Shown here piece by piece: positions 1 through 8,342 of a stretch of DNA of 64,000 bases. Every line of letters starts with the position of its first letter. The stretch's first letter is position 1. Below the pieces are notes generated by a model. That model had not been told where the DNA came from. It was given only the letters and a program-made list of their open reading frames with translations, and searched no databases. Where the stretch lies: contig OY829383.1 of NCBI GenBank assembly GCA_963691835.1, positions 5,270,001 to 5,334,000 of the forward strand, in the 5' to 3' direction. Origin of the DNA: G963691835 sp963691835 (GTDB lineage Bacteria > Pseudomonadota > Alphaproteobacteria > Thalassobaculales > Thalassobaculaceae). Made by a program: the position numbers and the translations under genes.

Positions 1-462
1 GACTCCTGCCAGCAACACGATAACGATTGCGACTAGGACCGGTTCCGGCAGCGCGATGATTTCACGGATGTAGCCGACCCCACCGATGGAGATCGCGGCC
101 GAAGAGACCACGCCGGACGCGGCAACCATCAATCCGACAACAAGAGACAGGCGGTTAGACCGGAAGCCCGCCCGGACGTAGGCGGCTTCTCCCGCACTGA
201 CCGGGAACCGGGTCGCCAACTCGGAGAAGCTCGCGGCACTGAACAGCATCACGAAGGCAGCAGCGACGAACGCCAGCGGCGCATGAACGCCAGCTTCCGC
301 TGCGGAGGCACCGATCAATACGTAGATCCCGGCACCAACCGTCACGCCAAGCCCATAGAGAACGACCAACGGCAGGGAGAGAACGCGCTTCAGCGACGGC
401 TCCGGTACTGCGGACCGAACACCGTTGGAGGCTTCCCGTTCAAACACTCCGTCTTCTTGCAT
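1..462 (-). CDS. APC-superfamily amino acid permease (N-terminal part, cut by window edge)
   Basis: The first 154 residues of an inner-membrane permease are visible, and the rest lies left of the window. After a ~25-residue polar cytoplasmic tail, the first membrane segment carries the glycine-rich GLGVTVGAGIYVLIG pattern. This is the unwound TM1 substrate-binding helix of the amino acid/polyamine/organocation superfamily. TM2 (about residues 60-80) and TM3 (about 105-130) follow, with SELATRFPVSAGEAAYV between them, also typical of AA_permease_2 proteins. The ATG at 460-462 has a G-rich Shine-Dalgarno-like stretch just upstream. It is read in the same direction as the allantoinase-like gene next to it, about 100 bp away, so uptake of a nitrogenous substrate is a reasonable guess. 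The substrate cannot be read from the sequence. Confidence 0.85.
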   Translation of the reverse strand, partial: MQEDGVFEREASNGVRSAVPEPSLKRVLSLPLVVLYGLGVTVGAGIYVLIGASAAEAGVHAPLAFVAAAFVMLFSAASFSELATRFPVSAGEAAYVRAGFRSNRLSLVVGLMVAASGVVSSAAISIGGVGYIREIIALPEPVLVAIVIVLLAGV

Positions 463-560
463 GACCAGTCCCCCGGTATTGCGTTTGGGGACTATCTGCG
501 GCGGGGCCTTAGGGCGCGATGATCTGGATCATCCGCCCTTTTCTGCCATGCTCCACGACC

Positions 561-1469
561 CTAACCAGAGAACGGATGAACCCGCCGCCAATGCTCGGCG
601 ATATCGATGCGCCGGCAGAGCCATACGTCGTTGAAGGACGCCATGTAGTCCAGCAGGCGGGCGAGACCGGCCGCCCGTGCGGGATGTCCCAAGAGCCGAA
701 GGTGCATGCCCACATTCATCATCTTGGGCTGGCTCCCTCCCTCCTGCCGCAGCATGTCGAACGCATCCCGGCAGTATGTGAAGAAGTCGTCGCCAGTACC
801 GAAGTAGCTGCGGGAGAACTTCGAATCATTGTTGGACAGCGTGTAGGGGATGACCAGATGGGGCTTCCCGTCCTGGACCACCCAGTACGGCAACTCGTCG
901 TTATAGGCGTCACTGTCGTAGAGAAAGCCACCCTCCTCCACGACCAGCCTTCGCGTGTTGACGCTGGGCCCGTGGCGGCAGTACCAGCCGAGCGGCCGGC
1001 TACCGACGGTTTTCTCCAACGACGCGACCGCCATCCGGATGTGTTCCCGTTCCGTGGCTTCATCAAGCTTGAAATGCTCGATCCACCGCCAGCCGTGGCA
1101 ACAGACGTCCCAGTCCGATTGCCTGATTGCCTCTGCCGCTTCCGGGTTCCTTTCCAGTGCCAGAGCGCAGGCATACACGGTCAACGGAATGCCCCGGCTC
1201 TCGAACAATCGGCGGATACGCCAGAAGCCGACCCGGCTGCCGTACTCGAACATGGATTCGGCGGCGAGGTCCCGGTCCCCAGGGAGAACCGGCACATCGG
1301 GTGACTCTGTGAGGCTCGCCTCGGAGAAACCATCACCGTCCGGTACCGAGTACTCGGACCCTTCCTCGTAGTTCATCACGAAGTTGACGGCCAGCCGTGC
1401 CCCACCGGGCCATTGGGGGTCCGGCGGGTTTGCCCCGTAACCAACAAGGTCTCTCGGATAGTCCGCCAT
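561..1469 (-). CDS. puuE: PuuE-type allantoinase / polysaccharide deacetylase family protein
   Basis: 302 residues, the normal length for the metal-independent allantoinase PuuE, which opens the hydantoin ring of allantoin to give allantoate in purine-ring nitrogen catabolism. It keeps the family start YPRDLVGYGANPPDPQWPGG, the NYEEGSE segment, the NodB-fold core with DSDAYNDELPYW, and the C-terminal signature VWLCRRIDIAEHW. The ATG at 1467-1469 is directly in front of the family-conserved N-terminus. It lies in a minus-strand series with a P-loop protein and an M20 amidohydrolase upstream and an amino acid permease downstream. That suggests a nitrogen-scavenging cluster. No other ureide-pathway gene is visible, so the true substrate could be another cyclic amide. 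Confidence 0.85.
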   Translation of the reverse strand: MADYPRDLVGYGANPPDPQWPGGARLAVNFVMNYEEGSEYSVPDGDGFSEASLTESPDVPVLPGDRDLAAESMFEYGSRVGFWRIRRLFESRGIPLTVYACALALERNPEAAEAIRQSDWDVCCHGWRWIEHFKLDEATEREHIRMAVASLEKTVGSRPLGWYCRHGPSVNTRRLVVEEGGFLYDSDAYNDELPYWVVQDGKPHLVIPYTLSNNDSKFSRSYFGTGDDFFTYCRDAFDMLRQEGGSQPKMMNVGMHLRLLGHPARAAGLARLLDYMASFNDVWLCRRIDIAEHWRRVHPFSG

Positions 1470-1520
1470 CGCCGTTCTCCCAGTCTGAGGCCGCGTGATG
1501 TCACCGCCTGACGGGAAGGA

Positions 1521-2156
1521 TTAACGCTTCCGGTCGCCAGCCGCGGCCGCCTGTGTCTGCCAATAGGCAAGCGCCTGATCGACCAACGTGTCTACAGGGT
1601 TGATCGAATCAAGCTCCAAAACGGGTAGAACCAACCGGTCGATCCAATCTCTGTGGAGGGCCAGGCTTCGCTGTTCGAGCCCGGCGGTATCGTACCGTTC
1701 GCACCACGCCAAAAAGTCGGCACTCTCCGCGGCCCGGGTACCGCCGGGATGCATCTCCTCCCCCAGGCGCTCATACTCCCGGGCGCGAAGGCGGGTCATC
1801 CGGACCGTCGGGTCGAGTTTCAGAAAGACGATCAGATCGAAGCTGGGAACCAAGGGATCACCCCAGCCGACCAGCGATCCGGACACAATCCACGGGCCGT
1901 GCGCCGCGTCCAGATCGGCCCGCATCAACGTTAGTCGCTCGTCAATCGGGCGTTTCTCCCGGAACTTGGGTTCGGTCGGCATCCTGTAGTACGAGTCCGT
2001 GTCCAGCCAATCGGTGCCGAACCGTTTGGACCACGCCTCACCAAATGTGCTTGTCCCGGAGCCGGACGCGCCGAAGATATGAACGCCGCGGGGCACGGCC
2101 GGGCACGTTGGCGCCGAAACCTCATCTGGCGGCGACGCTATCCCGATATCGCTCAA
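1521..2156 (-). CDS. P-loop NTPase, adenylate-kinase-like
   Basis: About 211 residues. A Walker A loop GASGSGTST sits near the N-terminus, DTDSYY follows (the usual acceptor or lid region of nucleoside-type kinases), and FDLIVFLKLDP fills the Walker B-like strand position. A later RLRAREYERLG stretch supplies the arginines expected in a lid. These features fit the small AAA/adenylate-kinase-like group of uncharacterised kinases, and the phosphate acceptor is unknown. I chose the TTG at 2154-2156 because it overlaps the stop of the upstream M20 gene by 4 bp (translational coupling). A GTG at 2094-2096, immediately before the P-loop strand, is an alternative. It is likely co-transcribed with the amidohydrolase and allantoinase genes. 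Confidence 0.7.
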   Translation of the reverse strand: MSDIGIASPPDEVSAPTCPAVPRGVHIFGASGSGTSTFGEAWSKRFGTDWLDTDSYYRMPTEPKFREKRPIDERLTLMRADLDAAHGPWIVSGSLVGWGDPLVPSFDLIVFLKLDPTVRMTRLRAREYERLGEEMHPGGTRAAESADFLAWCERYDTAGLEQRSLALHRDWIDRLVLPVLELDSINPVDTLVDQALAYWQTQAAAAGDRKR

Positions 2157-3319
2157 CCAGCCCTCCGGAGGCGTGTTTCCACGAGCCGGGACCAATAGCT
2201 GGCGCCATGGCCCAACGCCTCGTCGTTAAAGTCGTACTCGGGGTGGTGCAAACCGGCGGTATCGCCGTTTCCGATCCAGATGTAGCAGCCCGGTTTCTCC
2301 TCCAGCATGTAGGAGAAATCCTCCGCCCCCATCGCCGGAACGGGATCGCGATCCACACGCTCCTTGGACCCGGCGACGTCCGCCGCCACATCGGCGCAGA
2401 AATCCGTTTCGTCAGGCGCGTTCACGGTTGCGGGATATCCCTTCATGTAATTGAGCTCGACGGATGCACCATAGGTAGCGGCAACGCCCTCGGCAATTGT
2501 TCTAATCCGGTCCGGTAGTGTCGCCTGAAGCTCCGGATCGAATACACGGCACGTTCCGCGAAGCGTGATTTCCTGAGGGATGATGTTGAACGCATCGCCC
2601 GCATGGAATTGAGTCACACTTACGACCAATGCTTGTTGAGGATCGATATTGCGGCTTGTCACGGTCTGAAGCGCCATGACGAGGTTCGCGCCGACAACCA
2701 CGGGATCGATCCCCTGATGGGGCATCGCCGCGTGGGCGCCGCGCCCGGTCACCCGTATCTCGAAATTGTCCCTGGCAGCCATGATCGGCCCCGGGCGCAC
2801 GGCGAATGAGCCGATCGGAATGCCGGGGATGTTGTGCATGCCGTAGACCTCCTCGACCGGAAAACGCTCGAAAAGCCCGTCTTCAATCATCTTTTTGCCC
2901 CCGCCCTTTCCTTCCTCGGCAGGCTGGAAGATGACATGGACGGTGCCGTCGAAATTCCGGGTCTCGGCGAGATACTTGGCGGCGCCCAGCAACATCGTCG
3001 TGTGCCCATCGTGGCCGCAGGCGTGCATTTTGCCTTCATTCCGGCTCCTGTGACCGTGCTGGCCAAGCTCGACAATCGGCAACGCATCGATGTCGGCCCT
3101 CAGACCGATGGCAGGCCCCTCGCCCCGGCCGTGGATTGTGCCCACAACGCCGGTCCCGCCGAGTCCCCTGTCGATCTCGATGCCCATGTCCGTCAGCCGG
3201 TCGGCAATGAAATCCGCTGTCTTGAACTCCTCGAAACCCAATTCCGGATGTTGGTGGAGGTGACGCCGCCAGGCCGTCAGTTCGTCCTGGAAATCGGCAA
3301 CGCGGTTGATGATCGGCAT
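2153..3319 (-). CDS. M20 family amidohydrolase (hippurate hydrolase/aminoacylase type)
   Basis: 388 residues, the full length of the M20D amidohydrolases that cleave N-acyl or amide bonds with a di-metal centre. Metal-binding landmarks are in order: HACGHDGH (Cys/His ligands), QPAEEG (Glu-Glu with the catalytic base), GMHN, and the C-terminal HHPEYDFNDEAL histidine. The dimerisation domain GAHAAMPHQGIDPVV lies between them. The ATG at 3317-3319 has a good GGGAGGGC ribosome site. It is the first gene of a minus-strand run, with the P-loop protein overlapping by 4 bp and the PuuE-like protein after it. The family is known to hydrolyse hippurate, N-acyl amino acids or IAA conjugates. The actual substrate is not evident. 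Confidence 0.88.
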   Translation of the reverse strand: MPIINRVADFQDELTAWRRHLHQHPELGFEEFKTADFIADRLTDMGIEIDRGLGGTGVVGTIHGRGEGPAIGLRADIDALPIVELGQHGHRSRNEGKMHACGHDGHTTMLLGAAKYLAETRNFDGTVHVIFQPAEEGKGGGKKMIEDGLFERFPVEEVYGMHNIPGIPIGSFAVRPGPIMAARDNFEIRVTGRGAHAAMPHQGIDPVVVGANLVMALQTVTSRNIDPQQALVVSVTQFHAGDAFNIIPQEITLRGTCRVFDPELQATLPDRIRTIAEGVAATYGASVELNYMKGYPATVNAPDETDFCADVAADVAGSKERVDRDPVPAMGAEDFSYMLEEKPGCYIWIGNGDTAGLHHPEYDFNDEALGHGASYWSRLVETRLRRAG

Positions 3320-3484
3320 GGAGAGCCCTCCCGGATTGAGGCTGACGGGTCATCTCTGACACTGGTGACGGATCGTGAACACGATGATGCCTCTTTTCCG
3401 GTTGGCAAGTCGACCGCCTCCAGGATTGGATAACGCCGCACTGACGCAGAAAAGACGCCGCAAAGAAGCCAGGGAGACGCCGCG

Positions 3485-4666
3485 ATGACCGATACCGCCG
3501 CCACAAACGAGGCCGGGCCCGCACAGCCTCTCCTGTTCGAGCCGCTCAAGATTCGCGGGGTCAACCTCAAAAACCGTCTCGTGATTTCGCCCATGTGCAC
3601 CTACTCCGCAGAAGACGGCGTGGTGACGGATTGGCACTTCGCGCACCTGTCCGGGTTCGCCATGGGGGGTGCCGGCTTGGTCTTTACCGAAGCGACCGCC
3701 GTTTCGCCCGAGGGACGGATTACCCACGGTGACACGGGCCTGTGGTCGGACGCGCAAATCGATGGATGGCGCCCCATCACCAAGTTCCTGAAAGACCAAG
3801 GGGCCGCACCCGCGATGCAAATCGGTCATGCCGGCCGCAAGGCGTCGATGCAGCGCCCCTGGCACGGCAACGGCCCGATGGACGACACAGACGCCGCGCG
3901 CGGTGAAGTTCCCTGGAACGTCATCGCCCCCTCCCCGATAGCACTGGACGACGGTTGGCTCGTGCCCCGGCAGTTGGATCAGGCGGACATGAACACGCTC
4001 TCCCAGCAGTTCGCCGATACCGCCAAACGGGCCCTTGAAGCTGGCTTCGAGGCGATCGAAGTCCACTCGGCGCACGGCTATCTTCTACAAACATTCCTCT
4101 CACCGCTGGGCAACAAACGGAACGACGCCTTTGGCGGTGATCTGGAGGGACGCATGCGGTTCCCGCTTCAATGTGTGGAGGCGGTACGGGCGGCCTGGCC
4201 GGAAGATAAGCCGCTGTTTGTGCGGATCTCCTCAGTGGACGGAATCGAGGGCGGATGGACCATTGAGGACAGTCTGCTCTACGCCTCTGCCCTTCGGGAG
4301 CGGGGCGTTGACGTGATTGACTGCTCCTCCGGCGGGCAAAGCGCCAAAGGGGCGACGAACGCGAATCTGGCCCGGGGACCGGGCTTCCAGGTGCCCTTCG
4401 CGGAACGGATCCGGGCGGAGTCGGACATCATGACCCAAGCGGTTGGTCTGATTCTCTCGCCCGAACAAGCCGAAGAGATCCTGCAGGAAGGCCGTGCGGA
4501 CCTTGTCGCCATTGGGCGGGAAGCGCTGGAAGATCCGTTCTGGCCGAATCACGCGGCTTACAAGCTTCGGGCGGACCGGGATTTCGAAGCCTGGACGCCT
4601 CAATACGGATGGTGGCTCAACAAGCGCGAAGATGGCCTTCGGCGGTCCGGCATTAGGGAAGTCTGA
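3485..4666 (+). CDS. NADH:flavin oxidoreductase, Old Yellow Enzyme family (YqjM-like)
   Basis: 393 residues forming an FMN-binding TIM barrel that reduces activated C=C bonds with NAD(P)H. The N-terminal LFEPLKIRGVNLKNRLVISP and MCTYSA match the YqjM/classical OYE start. QIGHAGRKAS carries the His that hydrogen-bonds FMN or substrate, and VHSAHGYLLQTFLSPLGNKR is the family signature, followed by DAFGG. The C-terminal FMN phosphate site DLVAIGREALEDPFWP is intact. ATG start with GGGAG upstream. It is transcribed divergently from the M20 operon across 165 bp. It probably acts on alpha,beta-unsaturated carbonyls or as a detoxifying ene-reductase, and a specific pathway role cannot be read. Confidence 0.9.
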   Translation: MTDTAATNEAGPAQPLLFEPLKIRGVNLKNRLVISPMCTYSAEDGVVTDWHFAHLSGFAMGGAGLVFTEATAVSPEGRITHGDTGLWSDAQIDGWRPITKFLKDQGAAPAMQIGHAGRKASMQRPWHGNGPMDDTDAARGEVPWNVIAPSPIALDDGWLVPRQLDQADMNTLSQQFADTAKRALEAGFEAIEVHSAHGYLLQTFLSPLGNKRNDAFGGDLEGRMRFPLQCVEAVRAAWPEDKPLFVRISSVDGIEGGWTIEDSLLYASALRERGVDVIDCSSGGQSAKGATNANLARGPGFQVPFAERIRAESDIMTQAVGLILSPEQAEEILQEGRADLVAIGREALEDPFWPNHAAYKLRADRDFEAWTPQYGWWLNKREDGLRRSGIREV

Positions 4667-4878
4667 AGACCGTCAGCATCCTGCAACGGCGAAACAGTTT
4701 CGTCTTAAGAAGTGGCGTTAAACCAGCGAACTAATACAAACACACAAGCAAACCCACAATCGATGATGTGGGTATCTTCATTTTGATAGGATACTGATGC
4801 CGCACTGCGAAAAAGCTTGATTCCTTTGGACCTACAGTATGGGTTGTCTCCGGGACATGAGATCTTGGGGGTTCTCCA
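4667..4878. other. Intergenic region upstream of the PHA depolymerase gene
   Basis: 212 bp between the OYE stop and the GTG of the depolymerase. It is clearly AT-richer than its surroundings (about 4710-4800) and so is the likely site of the depolymerase promoter. I see no convincing -35/-10 pair, RNA element or terminator hairpin. Confidence 0.4.
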
Positions 4879-6099
4879 GTGCTCTATTCGCTCTTCGAAG
4901 CCAACCGAGCCATGCTGTACCCGGTACAGATGCTGGCGCGGTCGACAAAAGGGCTGTCGAACAATCCTATGGCCCCATTGCCGGTCCAGATGCTGGGCCG
5001 CGCTTTGGAAGCCGGAGCCGAGGTTGTCGATGGCGTCCTGCAGCGTCGGGGTAAACCCGACTGGCGCTTGCGATCGACCAAGATCGACGGGAAATGGGTC
5101 GGTGTTCGGACCGAAGCGGAGCTGGTGGCGCCTTTCTGCGACCTCGTCCGCTTCCGCCGGGATACCAACCGTGAAGACCCCAAGGTCCTGCTGATCGCCC
5201 CGCTGTCGGGGCACTTCGCGACACTGTTGCGGGGTACCGTCGAGGCGCTGCTGCCCGCCCACGATGTCTACGTGACGGACTGGATCGATGCGGCCCGCGT
5301 GCCACTGCTTGAGGGCAGGCTGTCCGTCGACGACTACACAGACTATCTGCTGCGCTTCATCCGGCACCTCGGACCGGACGTTCATGTGATCGCCGTGTGC
5401 CAGCCCGCACCGCTGGCCGTTGTGGCCAACTCGATCCTGGCACAGCTCGGTGACGATGCGCAGCCCCGGTCGATGACGCTGATGGGGGGACCGGTGGACA
5501 CGCGGGCCGCCCCCACCGTCCCGACGCAATTGGCGGACCGGCGGGCCATGTCATGGTTCGAGACGCGCTGTATCGCCATGGTGCCAGCCTACTATCCCGG
5601 TGCCTATCGCCGGGTCTATCCGGGCTTCCTTCAGCTTGGCGCATTCATCGCCATGAATGCTGACCGGCACGTGAATGCGCACCTCCGCATGTTCCGGCAC
5701 CTGATCGAGGGTGACGGGGAATCCGCGGACTCTCACCGGGCGTTCTACGACGAGTATATGAGCGTCATGGATGTCCCGGCGGAGTACTATCTCGACACCA
5801 TCCGGCGGGTCTTTAAGGAGCACTGGCTTCCCCATGGCCGCTGGACCTGGCATGGGGAGACGGTGGAGCCGCAGGCGATCACCAAGACGGCGCTGCTTAC
5901 GGTCGAGGGGGAGTTGGACGATATCTCCGCCCCCGGACAGACCTTGGCGGCCCACACGCTCTGCAGCGGCCTGCCTGACGCGAAAAGACGGCATCACCTG
6001 CAAAGCCGCGTCGGACATTACGGCATCTTCAACGGGCGCCGTTGGCGTGAGGAGATCATGCCGGTCATCGCAGCCTTTATCCGAGACTCCGAAAAATGA
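4879..6099 (+). CDS. phaZ: Intracellular polyhydroxyalkanoate depolymerase
   Basis: 406 residues, the usual length of cytoplasmic PhaZ enzymes that mobilise native PHB granules to hydroxybutyrate oligomers or monomers. The protein starts MLYSLFEANRAML as in the family and has no signal peptide. It carries the characteristic cysteine nucleophile in a lipase-box-like VCQPA motif (Cys174) instead of Ser. The acid (near DDISAP) and the histidine in VGHYGIFNG complete the triad. The start is a GTG preceded by TTGGGGG. It overlaps the next gene by 4 bp. Its presence implies that the organism stores PHA. Confidence 0.92.
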   Translation: MLYSLFEANRAMLYPVQMLARSTKGLSNNPMAPLPVQMLGRALEAGAEVVDGVLQRRGKPDWRLRSTKIDGKWVGVRTEAELVAPFCDLVRFRRDTNREDPKVLLIAPLSGHFATLLRGTVEALLPAHDVYVTDWIDAARVPLLEGRLSVDDYTDYLLRFIRHLGPDVHVIAVCQPAPLAVVANSILAQLGDDAQPRSMTLMGGPVDTRAAPTVPTQLADRRAMSWFETRCIAMVPAYYPGAYRRVYPGFLQLGAFIAMNADRHVNAHLRMFRHLIEGDGESADSHRAFYDEYMSVMDVPAEYYLDTIRRVFKEHWLPHGRWTWHGETVEPQAITKTALLTVEGELDDISAPGQTLAAHTLCSGLPDAKRRHHLQSRVGHYGIFNGRRWREEIMPVIAAFIRDSEK

Positions 6100-6590
6100 C
6101 ATCCTTGAAGACGCTGGCAGTCCCCGAGTTTCCGGAGACCGCCGGTCAAGTTGGTTTCGCAGGCCTTCCGACGCAAGACGCCGATATTGAAGTGTGGAGC
6201 GCCGTTACACCCAAGGCTGTGGTGTGTCTTGCGCCAGAATGCACAACGCCGGAAGTCTGGGGATTCGATGTCATCGCGGGCGCCCGCCGTGCGGGACTGG
6301 ACTGTCATTGCCTGCCGATCGAGGATTTCTCGGTACCGTCCGCGACGACCCTGTCCGAATGGGAAGCCCTGGCTCCGCAACTCGCCGATGACCTCCGGTC
6401 AGGACGTGGGTTGGTCTTCCTGTGCAAGGCGGGCTTTGGACGCAGCGGGATGATGAGCGCGCGCCTGATGGTCGAGATGGGCGTGGACCCGGAAGAAGCC
6501 ATCTCCCGCATCCGCGCCGCCCGCGCCGGGGCGATCGAGACCCCGGCGCAAGAAGCGTTCGTCCGCCACGGCCGCCCCGCAAACGACTGA
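6096..6590 (+). CDS. Dual-specificity / tyrosine-type phosphatase family protein
   Basis: 164 residues. The signature Cys-x5-Arg loop is CKAGFGRSG (Cys110, Arg116), in the order expected for the PTP/DSP fold. An Asp in PIEDFSVP (Asp77) is well placed as the general acid, as in the KAP/MTMR-like and swiss-army DSP groups. It is translationally coupled to the PHA depolymerase (ATGA overlap). A role in PHA mobilisation or in removing a phosphoryl group linked to carbon-store metabolism is therefore possible, but this is inference from position only. The substrate could be protein, phosphoinositide-like or small-molecule. Confidence 0.8.
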   Translation: MTSLKTLAVPEFPETAGQVGFAGLPTQDADIEVWSAVTPKAVVCLAPECTTPEVWGFDVIAGARRAGLDCHCLPIEDFSVPSATTLSEWEALAPQLADDLRSGRGLVFLCKAGFGRSGMMSARLMVEMGVDPEEAISRIRAARAGAIETPAQEAFVRHGRPAND

Positions 6591-6628
6591 CTTGAAATCG
6601 CGCGGGCTCGGGCCGTGTTTGCTTTGGC

Positions 6629-6982
6629 TCAGACCGCCGCCTGAACCATGATCTCCACCGTGTAGTCGGGGGATGCCAGCCGGGGCGACTCGACACATGC
6701 CCGGCACGGCGCACATCCCGGGGCCACCCAAGCGTCCCACACGCCGTTCATCTCGGCGAAGTCATCCATCGAGTTGAGCCAGATCGTGGCGGTCAGGATC
6801 TTGGTCTTGTCGGACCCGCCTTCCGCAAGCAGCTCGTCGATGGCGGCAAGGATGTCGGCGGTCTGGTCGGCGACACTGCCGCCAGGCTTGTTCCGGGCAA
6901 CCTGTCCCGCCGTATAGACGGTCCCGTTGTGAACGACGACCTGGCTCATACGATCGCCGACGCGATAGCGCGTGATGCTCAT
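6629..6982 (-). CDS. RidA/YjgF family protein
   Basis: 117 residues, a complete RidA-fold protein. Recognisable parts are VVHNGTVYTAGQVA, the LAEGGSDKTKILTATIWL stretch and the C-terminal ASPDYTVEIMVQAA strand. Canonical RidA uses a conserved Arg in the CRACVE-like segment to bind the imine/enamine intermediates it hydrolyses. Here PCRACVESPRLA keeps that Arg, so imine deaminase activity is plausible. It is convergent with the phosphatase gene and stands alone. A detoxification role for 2-aminoacrylate-type intermediates from PLP enzymes is the default family expectation. Confidence 0.88.
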   Translation of the reverse strand: MSITRYRVGDRMSQVVVHNGTVYTAGQVARNKPGGSVADQTADILAAIDELLAEGGSDKTKILTATIWLNSMDDFAEMNGVWDAWVAPGCAPCRACVESPRLASPDYTVEIMVQAAV

Positions 6983-7137
6983 TCTTTCTCTCCCTGGGGT
7001 CGGTTGGCCGGTCTAGGCCATGGACAACGGGCTGAACTCTATACAGATTAACCGTCATGCCAACAGGGGCGGTCGAAGTTTGGTCATGGGCCGAGGCAAC
7101 GACGCGCTCCAGCGTTACCAATACCGCGGAGTCCCCC

Positions 7138-8340
7138 ATGGATTTCACCCTCCCGCCCGATGTCGACGCCTACCGGAAGGCGGTACGGGACTTCGTGGAC
7201 GAGCACCTCATTCCGTTGGAATCCGATCCCGACGCCTACGATGCCCACGAGAACATTGCCGAAGGACCGCTGGAGGACATGCGCGCCAAGGTGAAAGCGG
7301 CAGGTCTCTGGTCTCCGCAAATGCCAAAAGAACGGGGTGGCCTGGGCTTTGATACAATCGGCATGGCGCCAGCTTATGAGGAAATGAACCGCTCGATCTT
7401 CGGACCGGTCTGTTTCAACTGCGCCGCCCCGGACGACGGCAACATGTTCGTGCTCAACAAGGTGGCGCGAGAGGACCAGAAGCAGAAGTGGCTGCAGCCG
7501 ATCATCGATGGAGATGTGCGCTCTTCTTTCGTCATGACGGAACCGTCGCCGGGGTCCGGATCCGATCCCACGATGATGCTGACCAAGGCGGAGCCGGTCG
7601 GGAATACGAAATGGCGGATATCAGGAACCAAGTGGTACATCACGGGGGCTGAGGCCGCCTCGCACTTCATCCTGATGGCCCGGACGTCCGACGATCCGCG
7701 CAAGGGCCTTAGCGCCTTCATGTTCCACAAGGATCAGCCCGGCTGGGAAATCGTCCGGCGCATCCCGATCATGGGACCGGAGGAGCATGGCGGGCATTGT
7801 GAAATCCGGTTCGACGGGCTCGAGATCGACGATGAGGACCGGATCATGGAGGTCGGGGACGGCCTGAAACTGACCCAGATCCGTCTTGGAACAGCGCGGC
7901 TTACACATTGCATGCGATGGCTGGGGCTCGCGAAACGCGCGATGGAGATCGCGGGCGAGTACACCGGCCGCCGCGAGGGGTTCGGCGTGAAACTCGCGGA
8001 TCGGGAAAGCGTGCAGTTGATGATGGGCGAAGTTGCCCATGAGATCGAAATGGGTCGCCTGATCACCATGAAGGCCGCCTGGAAGCTTGCCCAGGGAGAC
8101 TTTGCCCGCAAGGAAGTCTCCATGGCCAAGATTCATGTGGCCGACGTGCTGCACAAAGCCGTCGACACGGCCCTACAACTCAACGGTGCTCGTGGATACT
8201 CGAAAGACACCGTATTGGAATGGATGTATAGATACGCCCGGCAGGCGCGTCTCGTGGATGGCGCCTCAGAAGTCCACAAAATGGTGCTCGCCCGGTTCTA
8301 TCGGTCGGAGGGCAACGATTTCTGGTCGTGGGGAGTGTGA
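7138..8340 (+). CDS. Acyl-CoA dehydrogenase (ACAD10/11-like)
   Basis: 400 residues from the ATG at 7138, which is the family-like start MDFTLPPDV. The frame is open further upstream, but that sequence has no family resemblance. It contains the FAD/substrate signature MTEPSPGSGSDPTMM, ISGTKWYITGA, and the C-terminal LNGARGYSKDTVLEWMYR helix. The region equivalent to the catalytic Glu reads RLVDGASEVHK, the form seen in ACAD10/11-type enzymes rather than MCAD. It forms a trio with the APH-like kinase and the DUF6285 protein that follow directly. This is the bacterial counterpart of ACAD10/11, where a fused APH-type kinase phosphorylates 4-hydroxyacyl-CoAs before elimination. A role in 4-hydroxy fatty acid oxidation is a strong inference. 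Confidence 0.9.
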   Translation: MDFTLPPDVDAYRKAVRDFVDEHLIPLESDPDAYDAHENIAEGPLEDMRAKVKAAGLWSPQMPKERGGLGFDTIGMAPAYEEMNRSIFGPVCFNCAAPDDGNMFVLNKVAREDQKQKWLQPIIDGDVRSSFVMTEPSPGSGSDPTMMLTKAEPVGNTKWRISGTKWYITGAEAASHFILMARTSDDPRKGLSAFMFHKDQPGWEIVRRIPIMGPEEHGGHCEIRFDGLEIDDEDRIMEVGDGLKLTQIRLGTARLTHCMRWLGLAKRAMEIAGEYTGRREGFGVKLADRESVQLMMGEVAHEIEMGRLITMKAAWKLAQGDFARKEVSMAKIHVADVLHKAVDTALQLNGARGYSKDTVLEWMYRYARQARLVDGASEVHKMVLARFYRSEGNDFWSWGV

Positions 8341-8342
8341 GG

